From contig CAZHJU010000007.1 of NCBI GenBank assembly GCA_964533495.1, positions 1 to 64,000 on the forward strand: DNA of 64,000 bases, read 5' to 3'. The notes below the pieces were generated by a model. It was given only the letters and a program-made list of their open reading frames with translations, had not been told where the DNA came from and did no database searches. Below, in pieces: positions 18,534 through 26,665 of the stretch (positions are counted from its first letter, which is position 1; every line of letters starts with the position of its first letter). Source of the DNA: Ga0077527 sp964533495 (GTDB lineage: Bacteria; Pseudomonadota; Gammaproteobacteria; Burkholderiales; SG8-41). A program made the position numbers and the translations under genes.

Positions 18534-19147
18534 TTCGCCTGCGCCACCAGCGCGCGGTTCTTGTCGCGCAGCGACGCGATCAGCCCGTCGATGCCGCCCC
18601 TGCGGATCTCGGTGTTGAAGGTGCCGCGATAGTTCTCGACCAGGCTGATGCCGCCGATCTTGACGTTGTAGACCTTCCAGCCGGCATCGGTCTTTTCCAT
18701 GCCGTAGTCGACCTGCACCGGCTCGCCGCCGCCGGACTGGCGCACCACCGAACGCACGGTGACGTCGTTGTCGTCGGCGGCCAGCTTCAGCGGCCGGTAT
18801 TCGATCTTCTGGTCCTTGAACAGCGTCAGCGACGCGGTGTAGGTCTGCACCAGCAGCGCGCGGAATTCTGCGATCAGCGCCTTGCGCTGCTCGGCGTTCG
18901 CCGCGCTCCAGTTCTTGCCCAGCGCGAGCTGGGTCATGCCGGTGAAGTTGAAATGCGGCGCGATCCTGGTTTCGATCAGTTCGCGCGCCTTCTTCTGGTT
19001 GCCGGACTGGATGTCCTTGTCGGCGCGCAGCACCGCGATCACCTCGTCGGTGACCGTGCGCGCGAGCACGTCGGGCGGCGTTGCCGCGGTCGCGGGAGTC
19101 ACACCGAGGAATGAAAAAAAAGTCAATAAAATCAAGTACTTATACAT
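18530..19147 (-). CDS. mlaC: Periplasmic phospholipid-binding protein MlaC
   Basis: Shuttles phospholipid between the outer membrane and MlaD. 205 residues: signal peptide MYKYLILLTFFSFLGVTPATA, then the Tol-Tol/MlaC fold with GKNWSAANAEQRKALIAEFRALL and a C-terminal TEIRRGGIDGLIASL typical of MlaC. The signal peptide is encoded by a very AT-rich stretch that is copy C of the dispersed motif, unlike the GC-rich rest of the gene. 56 bases separate it from mlaD. Confidence 0.93.
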   Translation of the reverse strand: MYKYLILLTFFSFLGVTPATAATPPDVLARTVTDEVIAVLRADKDIQSGNQKKARELIETRIAPHFNFTGMTQLALGKNWSAANAEQRKALIAEFRALLVQTYTASLTLFKDQKIEYRPLKLAADDNDVTVRSVVRQSGGGEPVQVDYGMEKTDAGWKVYNVKIGGISLVENYRGTFNTEIRRGGIDGLIASLRDKNRALVAQAK

Positions 19148-19150
19148 ATA
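19114..19150 (+). repeat. AT-rich dispersed motif, copy C (IHF-like core 19130-19142), inside mlaC
   Basis: Core AATCAAGTACTTA exactly matches WATCAANNNNTTR; with its flank TCAATAAAATCAAGTACTTA it is nearly identical to copy B. It overlaps the first dozen codons of mlaC, on the opposite strand, so codons 1-12 (MYKYLILLTFFS) come from the motif. Confidence 0.75.
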
Positions 19151-19203
19151 CCACCATCGCTCCCTGACATCGAGTCGCAGTCATTTCATCCAGCGTCCGC
19201 CGC

Positions 19204-19677
19204 TTACTTGCTCGCCTGCCCGCCTTCGGCCGCCTTGTCGAACAGGAACTGGCTGATCAATTTTTCCAGCACCACCGCCGATTGCGTCAGCCGGATGTTG
19301 TCGCCGGCCTTCAGCATCTGGTCGTCGCCACCGCCCTCGAGCCCGACGTACTGCTCGCCGAGCAGGCCCGAGGTCAGGATCGAGGCCGTGGTGTCCTTCG
19401 GAAACTGGTAGGTCTTTTCGATCGCCATCGTCACCTTCGCGGTGAAGCGGTCGTTGTTGAAGCTGATCGCCGTCACGCGCCCGACCACGACGCCGGCGCT
19501 CTTGACCGGCGCCCGCGGCTTCAGCCCGCCGATGTTGTCGAAGTTCGCGGTGACCGTGTAGCTCTCGCCGCCGCCCATGTTCGACATGTTGCCGACCTTG
19601 AACGCCAGGACCACCAGCGCGGCGACCCCCGCGACGACGAACAGCCCCACCCACAAATCCAGCATCGATCGTTCCAT
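19204..19677 (-). CDS. mlaD: MCE-domain phospholipid transport protein MlaD
   Basis: Inner-membrane-anchored MCE protein that forms the hexameric periplasmic ring of the MlaFEDB complex. 157 residues: N-terminal membrane helix (LDLWVGLFVVAGVAALVVLAF), MCE domain with YTVTANFDNIGGLKPRAPVKSAGVVVGRV, and the GLLGEQYVGLEGG pore-loop region. Length is normal. 12 bases from mlaE. Confidence 0.94.
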   Translation of the reverse strand: MERSMLDLWVGLFVVAGVAALVVLAFKVGNMSNMGGGESYTVTANFDNIGGLKPRAPVKSAGVVVGRVTAISFNNDRFTAKVTMAIEKTYQFPKDTTASILTSGLLGEQYVGLEGGGDDQMLKAGDNIRLTQSAVVLEKLISQFLFDKAAEGGQASK

Positions 19678-19689
19678 TAGGCACCCACC

Positions 19690-20484
19690 TTAAACACCAC
19701 TGAACATGAAAGAGGTCAGGATGAAATCCAGACTGAGTATCGCCAGCGACGACGTTACCACGGTGCGCGTGGTTGCGCCCGAGACGCCCTCCGCCGTCGG
19801 CGGCGCATCGTAGCCCTCGAACAGCGCGATCCAGGTCACCGCGACGCCGAACACGAAGCTCTTGATGACGCCGTTGACGATGTCCTCGCGGACGTCGACC
19901 GCGCTCTGCATCTGCGACCAGAACGAGCCCTCGTCGACGCCGATCAGCACCACGCCGACGACATAGCCGCCGAACACGCCCATCGCGCTGAACATCGCCG
20001 CCAGCAGCGGCATCGAGATCACGCCCGCCCAGAACCGCGGCGCGACCACGCGGGCGACCGGGTCGACCGCCATCATTTCCATCGCCGACAACTGCTCGGT
20101 CGCCTTCATCAGGCCGATTTCCGCGGTCATCGCCGAGCCGGCGCGGCTCGCGAACAGCAGCGCCGACACCACCGGCCCGAGCTCGCGCACCAGCGACAGC
20201 GCCACCAGCACGCCCAGCGCCGATTCCGAGCCGTAGGTGGTCAGCGTCTGGTAGCCCTGCAGCCCGAGCACCATGCCGACGAACAGCCCCGACACCAGGA
20301 TGATGATCAGCGACAGCACGCCGGTGTAGTACAGCTCGCGCACGATCAGCCGCGGCCGCGCGAGGCAGGTGCCGGAATGGGCAATGGTCAGCCCGATGAA
20401 GCGCGTCGCGTAGCCGAGGCGCAGCACGTTGTCGATGGCGTTGGCGCCGATGCCGCGCACCGTCGGCAGCGATTTATGCGGCAC
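19690..20484 (-). CDS. mlaE: Phospholipid ABC transporter permease MlaE
   Basis: Membrane permease of the Mla phospholipid system, 264 residues, with the GLQGYQTLTTYGSESALGVL and LVRELGPVVSALLFASRAGSAMTAEIG motifs that define the MlaE/YrbE family. GTG start at 20484 overlaps the end of mlaF by 11 bases, so the two are coupled. An N-terminal stretch of about 30 residues precedes the first membrane segment. Confidence 0.94.
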   Translation of the reverse strand: MPHKSLPTVRGIGANAIDNVLRLGYATRFIGLTIAHSGTCLARPRLIVRELYYTGVLSLIIILVSGLFVGMVLGLQGYQTLTTYGSESALGVLVALSLVRELGPVVSALLFASRAGSAMTAEIGLMKATEQLSAMEMMAVDPVARVVAPRFWAGVISMPLLAAMFSAMGVFGGYVVGVVLIGVDEGSFWSQMQSAVDVREDIVNGVIKSFVFGVAVTWIALFEGYDAPPTAEGVSGATTRTVVTSSLAILSLDFILTSFMFSGV

Positions 20485-21289
20485 GGCGCGCCCCCATCTT
20501 CAGCTCGGCCGCGTAGTCGCCGCTGGGATACTGGTAGGCCACCGGGCCCTCCGCCTCGCCGTGCACGAACTGCCGCACCAGCGGATCGGCGTCGGCGCGC
20601 AGTTCCTCCGGCGTGCCCTGCGCCTTCATCCTGCCGTCGGACAGGTAATACACGTAATCCACCACATTGAGCGCCTCCTGCACGTCATGGGTCACCACCA
20701 GCGAGGTCGTGCCCAGCGTGTCGTTCAGTTCGCGAACCAGGTTGGCGATCACGCCCAGCGAAATCGGATCCAGCCCGGTGAAGGGTTCGTCGTACATCAT
20801 GATCATCGGGTCGAGCGCGATCGCCCGCGCCAGCGCCACCCGCCGCGCCATGCCGCCGGACAGTTCCGCCGGCATCAACTGCGCCGCCCCGCGCAGGCCC
20901 ACCGCGTGCAGCTTCATCATCACCAGGTCGCGGATCATGCTCTCCGGCAGCCCGGTGTGCTCGCGCATCTGGAAGGCCACGTTGTCGTAGACGGACAGGT
21001 CGGTGAACAGCGCGCCGAACTGGAACAGCATGCCCATGCGCCGGCGCATCCGGTAGATGCCCTGCTGGTCGAGCGCGCCGGTGCACTGCCCGTCCACCCA
21101 CACCTCGCCGGAAGTCGGCTTCATGACGCCGCCGATCAGCCGCAGCAGCGTGGTCTTGCCCGAGCCGCTGATGCCCATCAGCGCGACGACCTTGCCGCGC
21201 GGAATGGTCATGTTGATGCCGGTCAGGATCGGACGCCGCCCGTAGGCGAAGTTCACGTCCTTGATTTCGATCAGGGTGTCGGATGCCAC
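20474..21289 (-). CDS. mlaF: Phospholipid ABC transporter ATPase MlaF
   Basis: Powers the Mla phospholipid transporter. 271 residues with Walker A GISGSGKTT (39-47), signature LSGGMARR (143-150), Walker B MMYDEP and switch H201 in VVTHDVQEA. All catalytic residues are present, in contrast to the paralogue at 14161-14964. First gene of the mla operon. Confidence 0.95.
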   Translation of the reverse strand: MASDTLIEIKDVNFAYGRRPILTGINMTIPRGKVVALMGISGSGKTTLLRLIGGVMKPTSGEVWVDGQCTGALDQQGIYRMRRRMGMLFQFGALFTDLSVYDNVAFQMREHTGLPESMIRDLVMMKLHAVGLRGAAQLMPAELSGGMARRVALARAIALDPMIMMYDEPFTGLDPISLGVIANLVRELNDTLGTTSLVVTHDVQEALNVVDYVYYLSDGRMKAQGTPEELRADADPLVRQFVHGEAEGPVAYQYPSGDYAAELKMGARRAA

Positions 21290-21322
21290 GGACGGGCCGT
21301 CGTCGCTGCAAGTAAAGTGCGG

Positions 21323-21328
21323 ATTCTA
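21323..21328 (-). promoter_or_regulatory. Probable -10 element for the mla operon
   Basis: TAGAAT on the minus strand, 34 bases upstream of mlaF and downstream of a TTT, in the only AT-richer patch of the 150-base divergent gap to the LLM gene. No strong -35. Confidence 0.4.
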
Positions 21329-21439
21329 AACGAGAACGGCGGCGCGGCCCAAGGCGCCGCCGATTTGGCCGGCAGCGGCCGCGGCTGGCATCATGCGCCA
21401 TCGCACCCGCAACCCATTCCACACCATTCAACCCGTTCC

Positions 21440-22498
21440 ATGCGCTTCGACCTGTTTTACGAATTCGCCCTGCCCGCGCACAGCGCGCGCAGCGAAACCG
21501 CGCTCTACGCCGACACCCTCGCCGAGATCGCGCTCGCCGACGAGCTCGGCTACGGCTGCGCCTGGCTGGTCGAGCACCATTTCATGCGCGCCTATTCGCA
21601 TGCCTCGAAGCCGGAAATCCTGCTCGGCGCCGCCGCCGCGCGCAGCGCGCGCATCCGTCTCGGTCACGCCATCATCCCGCTGCCGCTGCATCATCCGGTG
21701 CACGTCGCCGAACGCGTGGCCACGCTCGACGTGCTGTCGGCCGGCCGGCTGGAGATCGGCATCGGCCGCGGCTTTTCGCCACTCGAGTACGCCGTCTTCG
21801 GCGGCGACATGGCGGACAGCCGCGCGCTGGCCGAGGAAAGCCTGGCCGTGCTGCGCGCCTCGTTCCGGCCGGGCCCCTTGCACCATCATGGCCGCCGTTA
21901 CGGCTTCGACGATCTCGACATCGTGCCGCGCGTCGTGCAGCAGCCGCATCCGCCGCTGTGGACCGCCGCGGTCAGCCCCGAAACCTGGGACTGGGCGGTG
22001 GCGCAGCGGCTCGGCGTGCTCGCCGGACCGTTCAAGCCCTGGTTCATGGTCGAGCAGGACCTGCGGCGCTACCGCGGCGCGTGGACCCACGCCGAAGCGC
22101 CGCGCGCCGGCATGACGCTGGGCGTGCTGTGCCTCGCCGACGGCGCGCGCGCGCAGGCGCTGGCGCGCGACGCCTTCCGCTGGTTCTACGGCGAGCTCTA
22201 CAGGACCACGCTGCCGGTGCTGGAGAAACTGTACCCGGGTTACGAACACCTGCACGAGCTGGGCCGCTTCCGCAGCCTGATGAAACTCGGCGTCGACCTC
22301 GGCCTCACCGACTTCGCCGGCCTCACCGTCGTCGGCACGCCGGAAGAATGCATCGGCAAGCTGCGCAAGTACCAGGCGGCCGGCATCACGCACATCCTGT
22401 GCGCCTTCGGCGCCGGCGCGCTCGATACCGCGACCGTGCGCGAGTCGATGACCCTGTTCGCGCGCGAAGTGATGCCGGCATTCGCGGCCGGCGCTTGA
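21440..22498 (+). CDS. LLM class flavin-dependent oxidoreductase
   Basis: 352-residue member of the luciferase-like monooxygenase superfamily (FMNH2 or F420 binding TIM barrel). Seen: N-terminal strand MRFDLFYEFALP, GYGCAWLVEHHF with the EHH motif, RIRLGHAIIPLPLHHPVHVAERVATLDVLS and GRLEIGIGRGF, all typical of bacterial luciferase alpha-like enzymes. Substrate unknown. It overlaps the epimerase gene start by up to four bases and so probably forms an operon with it. Start at ATG 21440 opens the first barrel strand. Confidence 0.88.
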   Translation: MRFDLFYEFALPAHSARSETALYADTLAEIALADELGYGCAWLVEHHFMRAYSHASKPEILLGAAAARSARIRLGHAIIPLPLHHPVHVAERVATLDVLSAGRLEIGIGRGFSPLEYAVFGGDMADSRALAEESLAVLRASFRPGPLHHHGRRYGFDDLDIVPRVVQQPHPPLWTAAVSPETWDWAVAQRLGVLAGPFKPWFMVEQDLRRYRGAWTHAEAPRAGMTLGVLCLADGARAQALARDAFRWFYGELYRTTLPVLEKLYPGYEHLHELGRFRSLMKLGVDLGLTDFAGLTVVGTPEECIGKLRKYQAAGITHILCAFGAGALDTATVRESMTLFAREVMPAFAAGA

Positions 22499-23412
22499 AC
22501 TTGAAAGTCCTGGTCACCGGCTCCAGCGCGAGCCTCGCCCATGCGCTGCTGCCGCGGCTCTGCGCCGACCCGGCCATCACGCAGGTCACCGGCGTCGACC
22601 TCCGCGCGCCATGTTTCACGCACCCGAAATTCCGCGCGCTGCGTGCGGATTTCCGCGACGGCCGGGTCGACGCGCTGCTGTCCGGACACGACGCGCTGGT
22701 GCACATGGCCTACGTCGTGCTGCGCGGACGCCTGCGCGAGGAAGCCATGCGCGAAATCAACGTCGACGCCAGCCTGCGCCTGCTGCAGGCCGCGCGGACG
22801 GCGGGATTGAAGCGCATCATCCACCTGTCGAGCGCCGCGGTGTACGGCAGCGGCCGCGATCTCGACGAGCATGCTCCGCTGGCGCCGCTGCGCGGCTTCT
22901 GCTACGGCATGCACAAGGCGGAGCTCGAACGGCGGATCGAACGGTCGGTGCCGGAATGCCTGCGCCTGCGGCCGCACGTCATCCTCGGCCCGCACGCCCA
23001 GCCGGTGCTGCGGCAGATCCTGGATTTCCCGGTCTTCCTGCGGCTCGACGATCCCCAACCCGATCTGCAGTGCGTGCACGAGGACGACGTGGCCGGCGCC
23101 ATCGTCGCCGGACTGCTGCGGGATGTCCACGGCCCCTGCAACCTCGCCGCCAGCGACCGCTGGACGCTGCGCGACGTGATGCGCGCGCGGCACACGCGCT
23201 GCCTGCCGCTGCCGCCGGGCATCGCCCGCGCCGGACTCGTGCTGGCCCACGGCCTCAGCGGCTGGGGCGGCGAACCGGGATGGCTGGAGGGATTGCGCCA
23301 CACGCTGACGCTGGATTGCCGGCGGGCGGAACGCGAGCTCGGCTGGCGGCCCGCGCGCAGCGCGGCGGCGGCGCTGGCGGCGACGGGCGGAAAAACCGCT
23401 AGCGCAGCCTGA
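22495..23412 (+). CDS. NAD-dependent epimerase/dehydratase family protein
   Basis: Extended short-chain dehydrogenase of 305 residues. Seen: N-terminal strand KVLVTGSS, where the usual GxxGxxG loop is degenerate (GSSASLA); VDLRAPCF; HLSSAAVYGSG with the catalytic serine; and YGMHK, the YxxxK catalytic pair. No ATG fits; TTG at 22495 overlapping the previous stop, or TTG at 22501, is the start. The 3' end overlaps the convergent di-iron gene by 14 bases. Substrate unknown. Confidence 0.82.
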   Translation: MNLKVLVTGSSASLAHALLPRLCADPAITQVTGVDLRAPCFTHPKFRALRADFRDGRVDALLSGHDALVHMAYVVLRGRLREEAMREINVDASLRLLQAARTAGLKRIIHLSSAAVYGSGRDLDEHAPLAPLRGFCYGMHKAELERRIERSVPECLRLRPHVILGPHAQPVLRQILDFPVFLRLDDPQPDLQCVHEDDVAGAIVAGLLRDVHGPCNLAASDRWTLRDVMRARHTRCLPLPPGIARAGLVLAHGLSGWGGEPGWLEGLRHTLTLDCRRAERELGWRPARSAAAALAATGGKTASAA

Positions 23413-24250
23413 AGCCGCAGCCTTCCAGCAGATGCAGCGTCGGCGCGAGGCGTTCGCGGACGAAAGCCTGCCGCGCCGGATTGCGCAGGGCCATCCGCCG
23501 CCAGCGTTCGCCGTGGGTCAGCCCCGACAGCGCGTAGAACTGCGGCGGCGGCAGATAGAACACCTGCGCGTACTGGCGGACCAGCAGCCGCAGCAGCGGG
23601 CTGAGCAGCGCCGGCACCGGACGCGGCAGCGCGGACAGCGCCGCCTCCAGCTGCGCGCGCGCCGCCGCGATGTGGCGCGCCTCGTCGATGCAGTGCACGG
23701 TGCAGATGTCGCGGACCGCCGGATGGACGCCGTCGGTCGCGCGCAGATGGCGGTTGAACTTGTCCGGCACGTCCTCGGCGACCACCGTCGCCGCCCAGAA
23801 CAGCGCGCCGCCGGCCGGCGCGCGGCGCGCCAGCCAGTCGGCCACGCGCGGCGGCCGCCAGGCCGTCGCGGGCACCTCCAGTCCGGCCGCCTCGATGGCG
23901 CGCAGGAACATCAGGCTGTGCCCCGCCTCCTCGCGCATCTCGTGCAGGAAATACCGGTATTCCGCCCGCGGCAGCCGCGCCGACAGGCGTTGCGACAGGC
24001 GCTGCATGAACACCCGTTCCAGCCACAGCCCGGCGCACATCACGTTGATGAATTCGTACTGCGACAGCCGCCGCCGCACATCCGGCGCCAGATCCTCGTA
24101 GGCGGCGAGGCCATAGAGGGACAGCGCGGATTCGGGCAGCCAGAACGAATCCGCGTCGAGCCGCGCCCAGTCGATGGCCGCCAGCGGATCCCGATACTGC
24201 CGGCTGTTCTCGGACAACTGCTGCAGCAGCGCGTGGTCGGCGTTTTGCAT
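23399..24250 (-). CDS. AurF-like di-iron oxygenase
   Basis: 283 residues. The ligand pattern is that of the AurF/CmlI N-oxygenase family: E108-x2-H111 (EMREEAGH), E159 (VVAEDVPDKFNRH), H186-x3-E190-x2-H193 (HCIDEARH), with E66 or E78 as the first carboxylate. The spacing of these residues equals that recalled for AurF. Such enzymes oxidise amines or other substrates with O2. It is convergent with the epimerase and divergent from the ABC ATPase. The specific substrate cannot be inferred. Confidence 0.8.
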   Translation of the reverse strand: MQNADHALLQQLSENSRQYRDPLAAIDWARLDADSFWLPESALSLYGLAAYEDLAPDVRRRLSQYEFINVMCAGLWLERVFMQRLSQRLSARLPRAEYRYFLHEMREEAGHSLMFLRAIEAAGLEVPATAWRPPRVADWLARRAPAGGALFWAATVVAEDVPDKFNRHLRATDGVHPAVRDICTVHCIDEARHIAAARAQLEAALSALPRPVPALLSPLLRLLVRQYAQVFYLPPPQFYALSGLTHGERWRRMALRNPARQAFVRERLAPTLHLLEGCGFRLR

Positions 24251-24348
24251 GAAACGAGATTACAAGACCGGCAAGACCGGTGCAACGGCCGCGGTACGCG
24301 CCGCCGGCGCTGTTTACCCCCGGGTGAGTTTCGGCTAAGTTACGCCGC

Positions 24349-25071
24349 ATGTCAGCGCCCGCATTGCGCATCAACCAGCTGTGCAAATCCTATGGCAAGA
24401 CCGTCGCGCTGGCCGAAGTGTCGCTCGACATCGCGGACGGCGAGTTTTTCGGGCTGGTCGGCGCCAACGGCGCGGGCAAGACCACGCTGGTCAAATGCGC
24501 GCTGGATTTCTGCGACATCCAGTCCGGCCGCATCGAGATCTTCGGCACCCCGCACCGCGAAACCGCGGCGCGCGGCCGGCTCGCCTTCCTGCCCGAACGC
24601 TTCACGCCGCCCCATTACCTGAGCGGCCGCGACTTCCTGCGTTATCTCGCCGGACTGCACCGGCGGACGTACGATGAAAAACGGGCAAGGTCCATGCTGG
24701 AAGCGCTGGAACTCGATGCCGCGGTGCTCGACAAACCGGCGCGCGCCTACTCCAAGGGCATGACCCAGAAACTCGGCCTCGCCGCCTGCCTGCTCGCGGA
24801 CAAGGACCTGCTGATCCTCGACGAACCCACCAGCGGACTCGACCCCAAGGCGCGGGCGCTGCTCAAGCGGGAGCTGCGCCGCCAGCACGAATCCGGAAAA
24901 ACCGTGCTGATGACCACGCACGCCCTGCACGATGTCGGCGAAATGTGCGGCCGCATGGCCGTCGTCGACCGCGGCCGGCTGCTGTTCGCGGGCGCGCCCG
25001 CCGAATTCATCCGCCGCCATGACGCGGCCGATCTCGAACAGGCTTATCTCGCCTGCGTTGCGGGGCCGTGA
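24349..25071 (+). CDS. ABC transporter ATPase without adjacent permease
   Basis: 240 residues: Walker A GANGAGKTT, signature YSKGMTQK (variant of LSGGQ found in ABC-2 export ATPases), Walker B LLILDEPTSGLDP, switch His in TTHALHD. The CcmA/NatA type pairs with ABC-2 permeases. None is adjacent; the nearest unpaired one is at 40857-41621, on the far side of the pilus locus, so the pair was probably separated by insertion of that locus. Confidence 0.88.
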   Translation: MSAPALRINQLCKSYGKTVALAEVSLDIADGEFFGLVGANGAGKTTLVKCALDFCDIQSGRIEIFGTPHRETAARGRLAFLPERFTPPHYLSGRDFLRYLAGLHRRTYDEKRARSMLEALELDAAVLDKPARAYSKGMTQKLGLAACLLADKDLLILDEPTSGLDPKARALLKRELRRQHESGKTVLMTTHALHDVGEMCGRMAVVDRGRLLFAGAPAEFIRRHDAADLEQAYLACVAGP

Positions 25072-25223
25072 GCGGGCGCGCCGCGGAGGACGTTTCCCCC
25101 GGGCATCGTCAATCTGGCACAATGGGCCGCAATGCCGAACAATTTCAGCGGGTTAGTAAGCAAGGGAGTCAGCAAACCGGCAAATTTCCCGATGCTTCTC
25201 CCGGCAATTTCCCGGAACATTTC

Positions 25224-26663
25224 ATGGCAAACCCGGCAAAACCCGAACTGCTGATCGTCGACGACGACCCCGCGATTACCGACACGCTGGGCTACGTGCT
25301 GGGCGGCGATTTCGACGTGCACACCGCGGAATCGCGGTCCCACGCCAAGGCGCTGCTACGGCAGATGGATGCCCCGCCGCAACTCGCGCTGATCGATCTC
25401 GGCCTGCCACCGCGGCCGCACCGGCCCGACGAAGGGTTCCAGCTGATCGCCGAGCTGATCGCGGCCGCGCCGGCGATGAAAATCATCGTACTCTCCGGCC
25501 AGAACGACGAAGCCAACGCGCGCCACGCGCGCACGCTGGGCGCCATCGACTTCGTCGCCAAGCCCGCCGACCCGGCGCGGCTGAAGGCGCTGCTGCTGCA
25601 GGCGCTCAGCGTCACCGCCGCGGAAACCGGCGTCCCCGTCTCCGGCCTGCTCGGCAACAGCCCGCCGATGCAGAAGCTGCGCGAGCAGATCGCGCAGTTC
25701 TCCGACGCCCCGTTCCCGGTGCTGATCGAAGGCGAATCCGGCAGCGGCAAGGAACTGGTGGCCCAGGCCCTGCACAAGCAGAGCCGCCGCTCCGGCAAAC
25801 CCTTCCTCGCGCTGAACTGCGCGGCGATCTCGCCGACGCTGGTCGAGCCCACGCTGTTCGGCTACGCCAAGGGCGCCTTCACCGGCGCCGTCACCGCGCG
25901 CGCCGGCTATTTCGAGGACGCCGTCGATTCGACGCTGTTCCTCGACGAGATCGGCGAATTGCCGCTGGAACTGCAGGCCAAGCTGCTGCGGGTGCTCGAG
26001 AACGGCGAATTCCAGCGCGTCGGCGAAACCCAGAGCCGCGTCTCCAACGCCCGCGTGGTCGCCGCGACCAACCGCGACATGCGCAGCGAGATCCGCCACG
26101 GCCGCTTCCGCGCCGACCTCTACCACCGGCTGTCGGTGTTCACCATCGGCATGCCCTCCCTGCGCGATCTCGGCGGCGACAAGATCCTGCTGCTCGACCA
26201 CTACCGGCAGTTCTATGCGACGCAGATCGGCGCCCGCCCCTTCGAGCTGGACGCGGACGCGCGGCGGCTGTGGAGCGACTACGCCTTCCCCGGCAATGTG
26301 CGCGAACTGCGCAACATCGTGATCCGGCTGTGCACGAAGTACTCGGACACGCGCATCACCCCGGCGCTGCTGCAGACCGAGCTCGACCGCGAAAGCCTGG
26401 CGCCGGACGTCAGCGGCATGCCGACGCCGGCGGACGACGGCGTGCTGCTCGACTCGGCGCGCCGGCAGATCGAGGCCGATCCCGATTTCCGCCTGGATGA
26501 GGTGCTCAAGCGCTGGGAGCGCGGCTTCATCGAGGCCGCGCTGGCGCTGACCAACGGCAACCTGTCCCAGGCCGCGAAGCGGCTCGGCGTGCACCGCACG
26601 ACGCTCTACAGCCGGATGCAGACCCGCGACGATGCGGTCAACAACAAGGGCGAGGACAAATAG
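25224..26663 (+). CDS. NtrC-family sigma-54 response regulator (PrsR-like)
   Basis: 479-residue enhancer-binding protein. Receiver domain with D12-D13 pocket and phospho-acceptor in ALIDLGLPP; AAA+ domain with Walker A GESGSGKE, the sigma-54 contact loop GAFTGA intact, Walker B LFLDEIGE; Fis-type helix-turn-helix LSQAAKRLGVHRTTLYSRM at the C-terminus. The closest match I recall is the PrsR regulator of PEP-CTERM/exosortase loci, usually partnered with a PrsK-type kinase; a similar kinase is encoded at 39083-40813. Start at ATG 25224. Two bases precede the GTG of the next gene, so it is in one operon with the pilus genes. Confidence 0.88.
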   Translation: MANPAKPELLIVDDDPAITDTLGYVLGGDFDVHTAESRSHAKALLRQMDAPPQLALIDLGLPPRPHRPDEGFQLIAELIAAAPAMKIIVLSGQNDEANARHARTLGAIDFVAKPADPARLKALLLQALSVTAAETGVPVSGLLGNSPPMQKLREQIAQFSDAPFPVLIEGESGSGKELVAQALHKQSRRSGKPFLALNCAAISPTLVEPTLFGYAKGAFTGAVTARAGYFEDAVDSTLFLDEIGELPLELQAKLLRVLENGEFQRVGETQSRVSNARVVAATNRDMRSEIRHGRFRADLYHRLSVFTIGMPSLRDLGGDKILLLDHYRQFYATQIGARPFELDADARRLWSDYAFPGNVRELRNIVIRLCTKYSDTRITPALLQTELDRESLAPDVSGMPTPADDGVLLDSARRQIEADPDFRLDEVLKRWERGFIEAALALTNGNLSQAAKRLGVHRTTLYSRMQTRDDAVNNKGEDK

Positions 26664-26665
26664 CC

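Noticed and set aside
24270..24283. GG-N10-GC pattern upstream of the ABC ATPase, resembling a sigma-54 promoter
   Set aside because: It sits in a GACCGGCAA direct repeat and matches poorly at the -12 TTGC (GTGC) and at the -24 T. In GC-rich DNA the spacing alone is weak evidence.
25110..25130. TGGCACAATGGGCCGC before the sigma-54 regulator gene as a possible -24/-12 promoter
   Set aside because: The GC pair is one base out of register and the -12 TTGC is missing; CACAAT as a sigma-70 -10 is the simpler reading.
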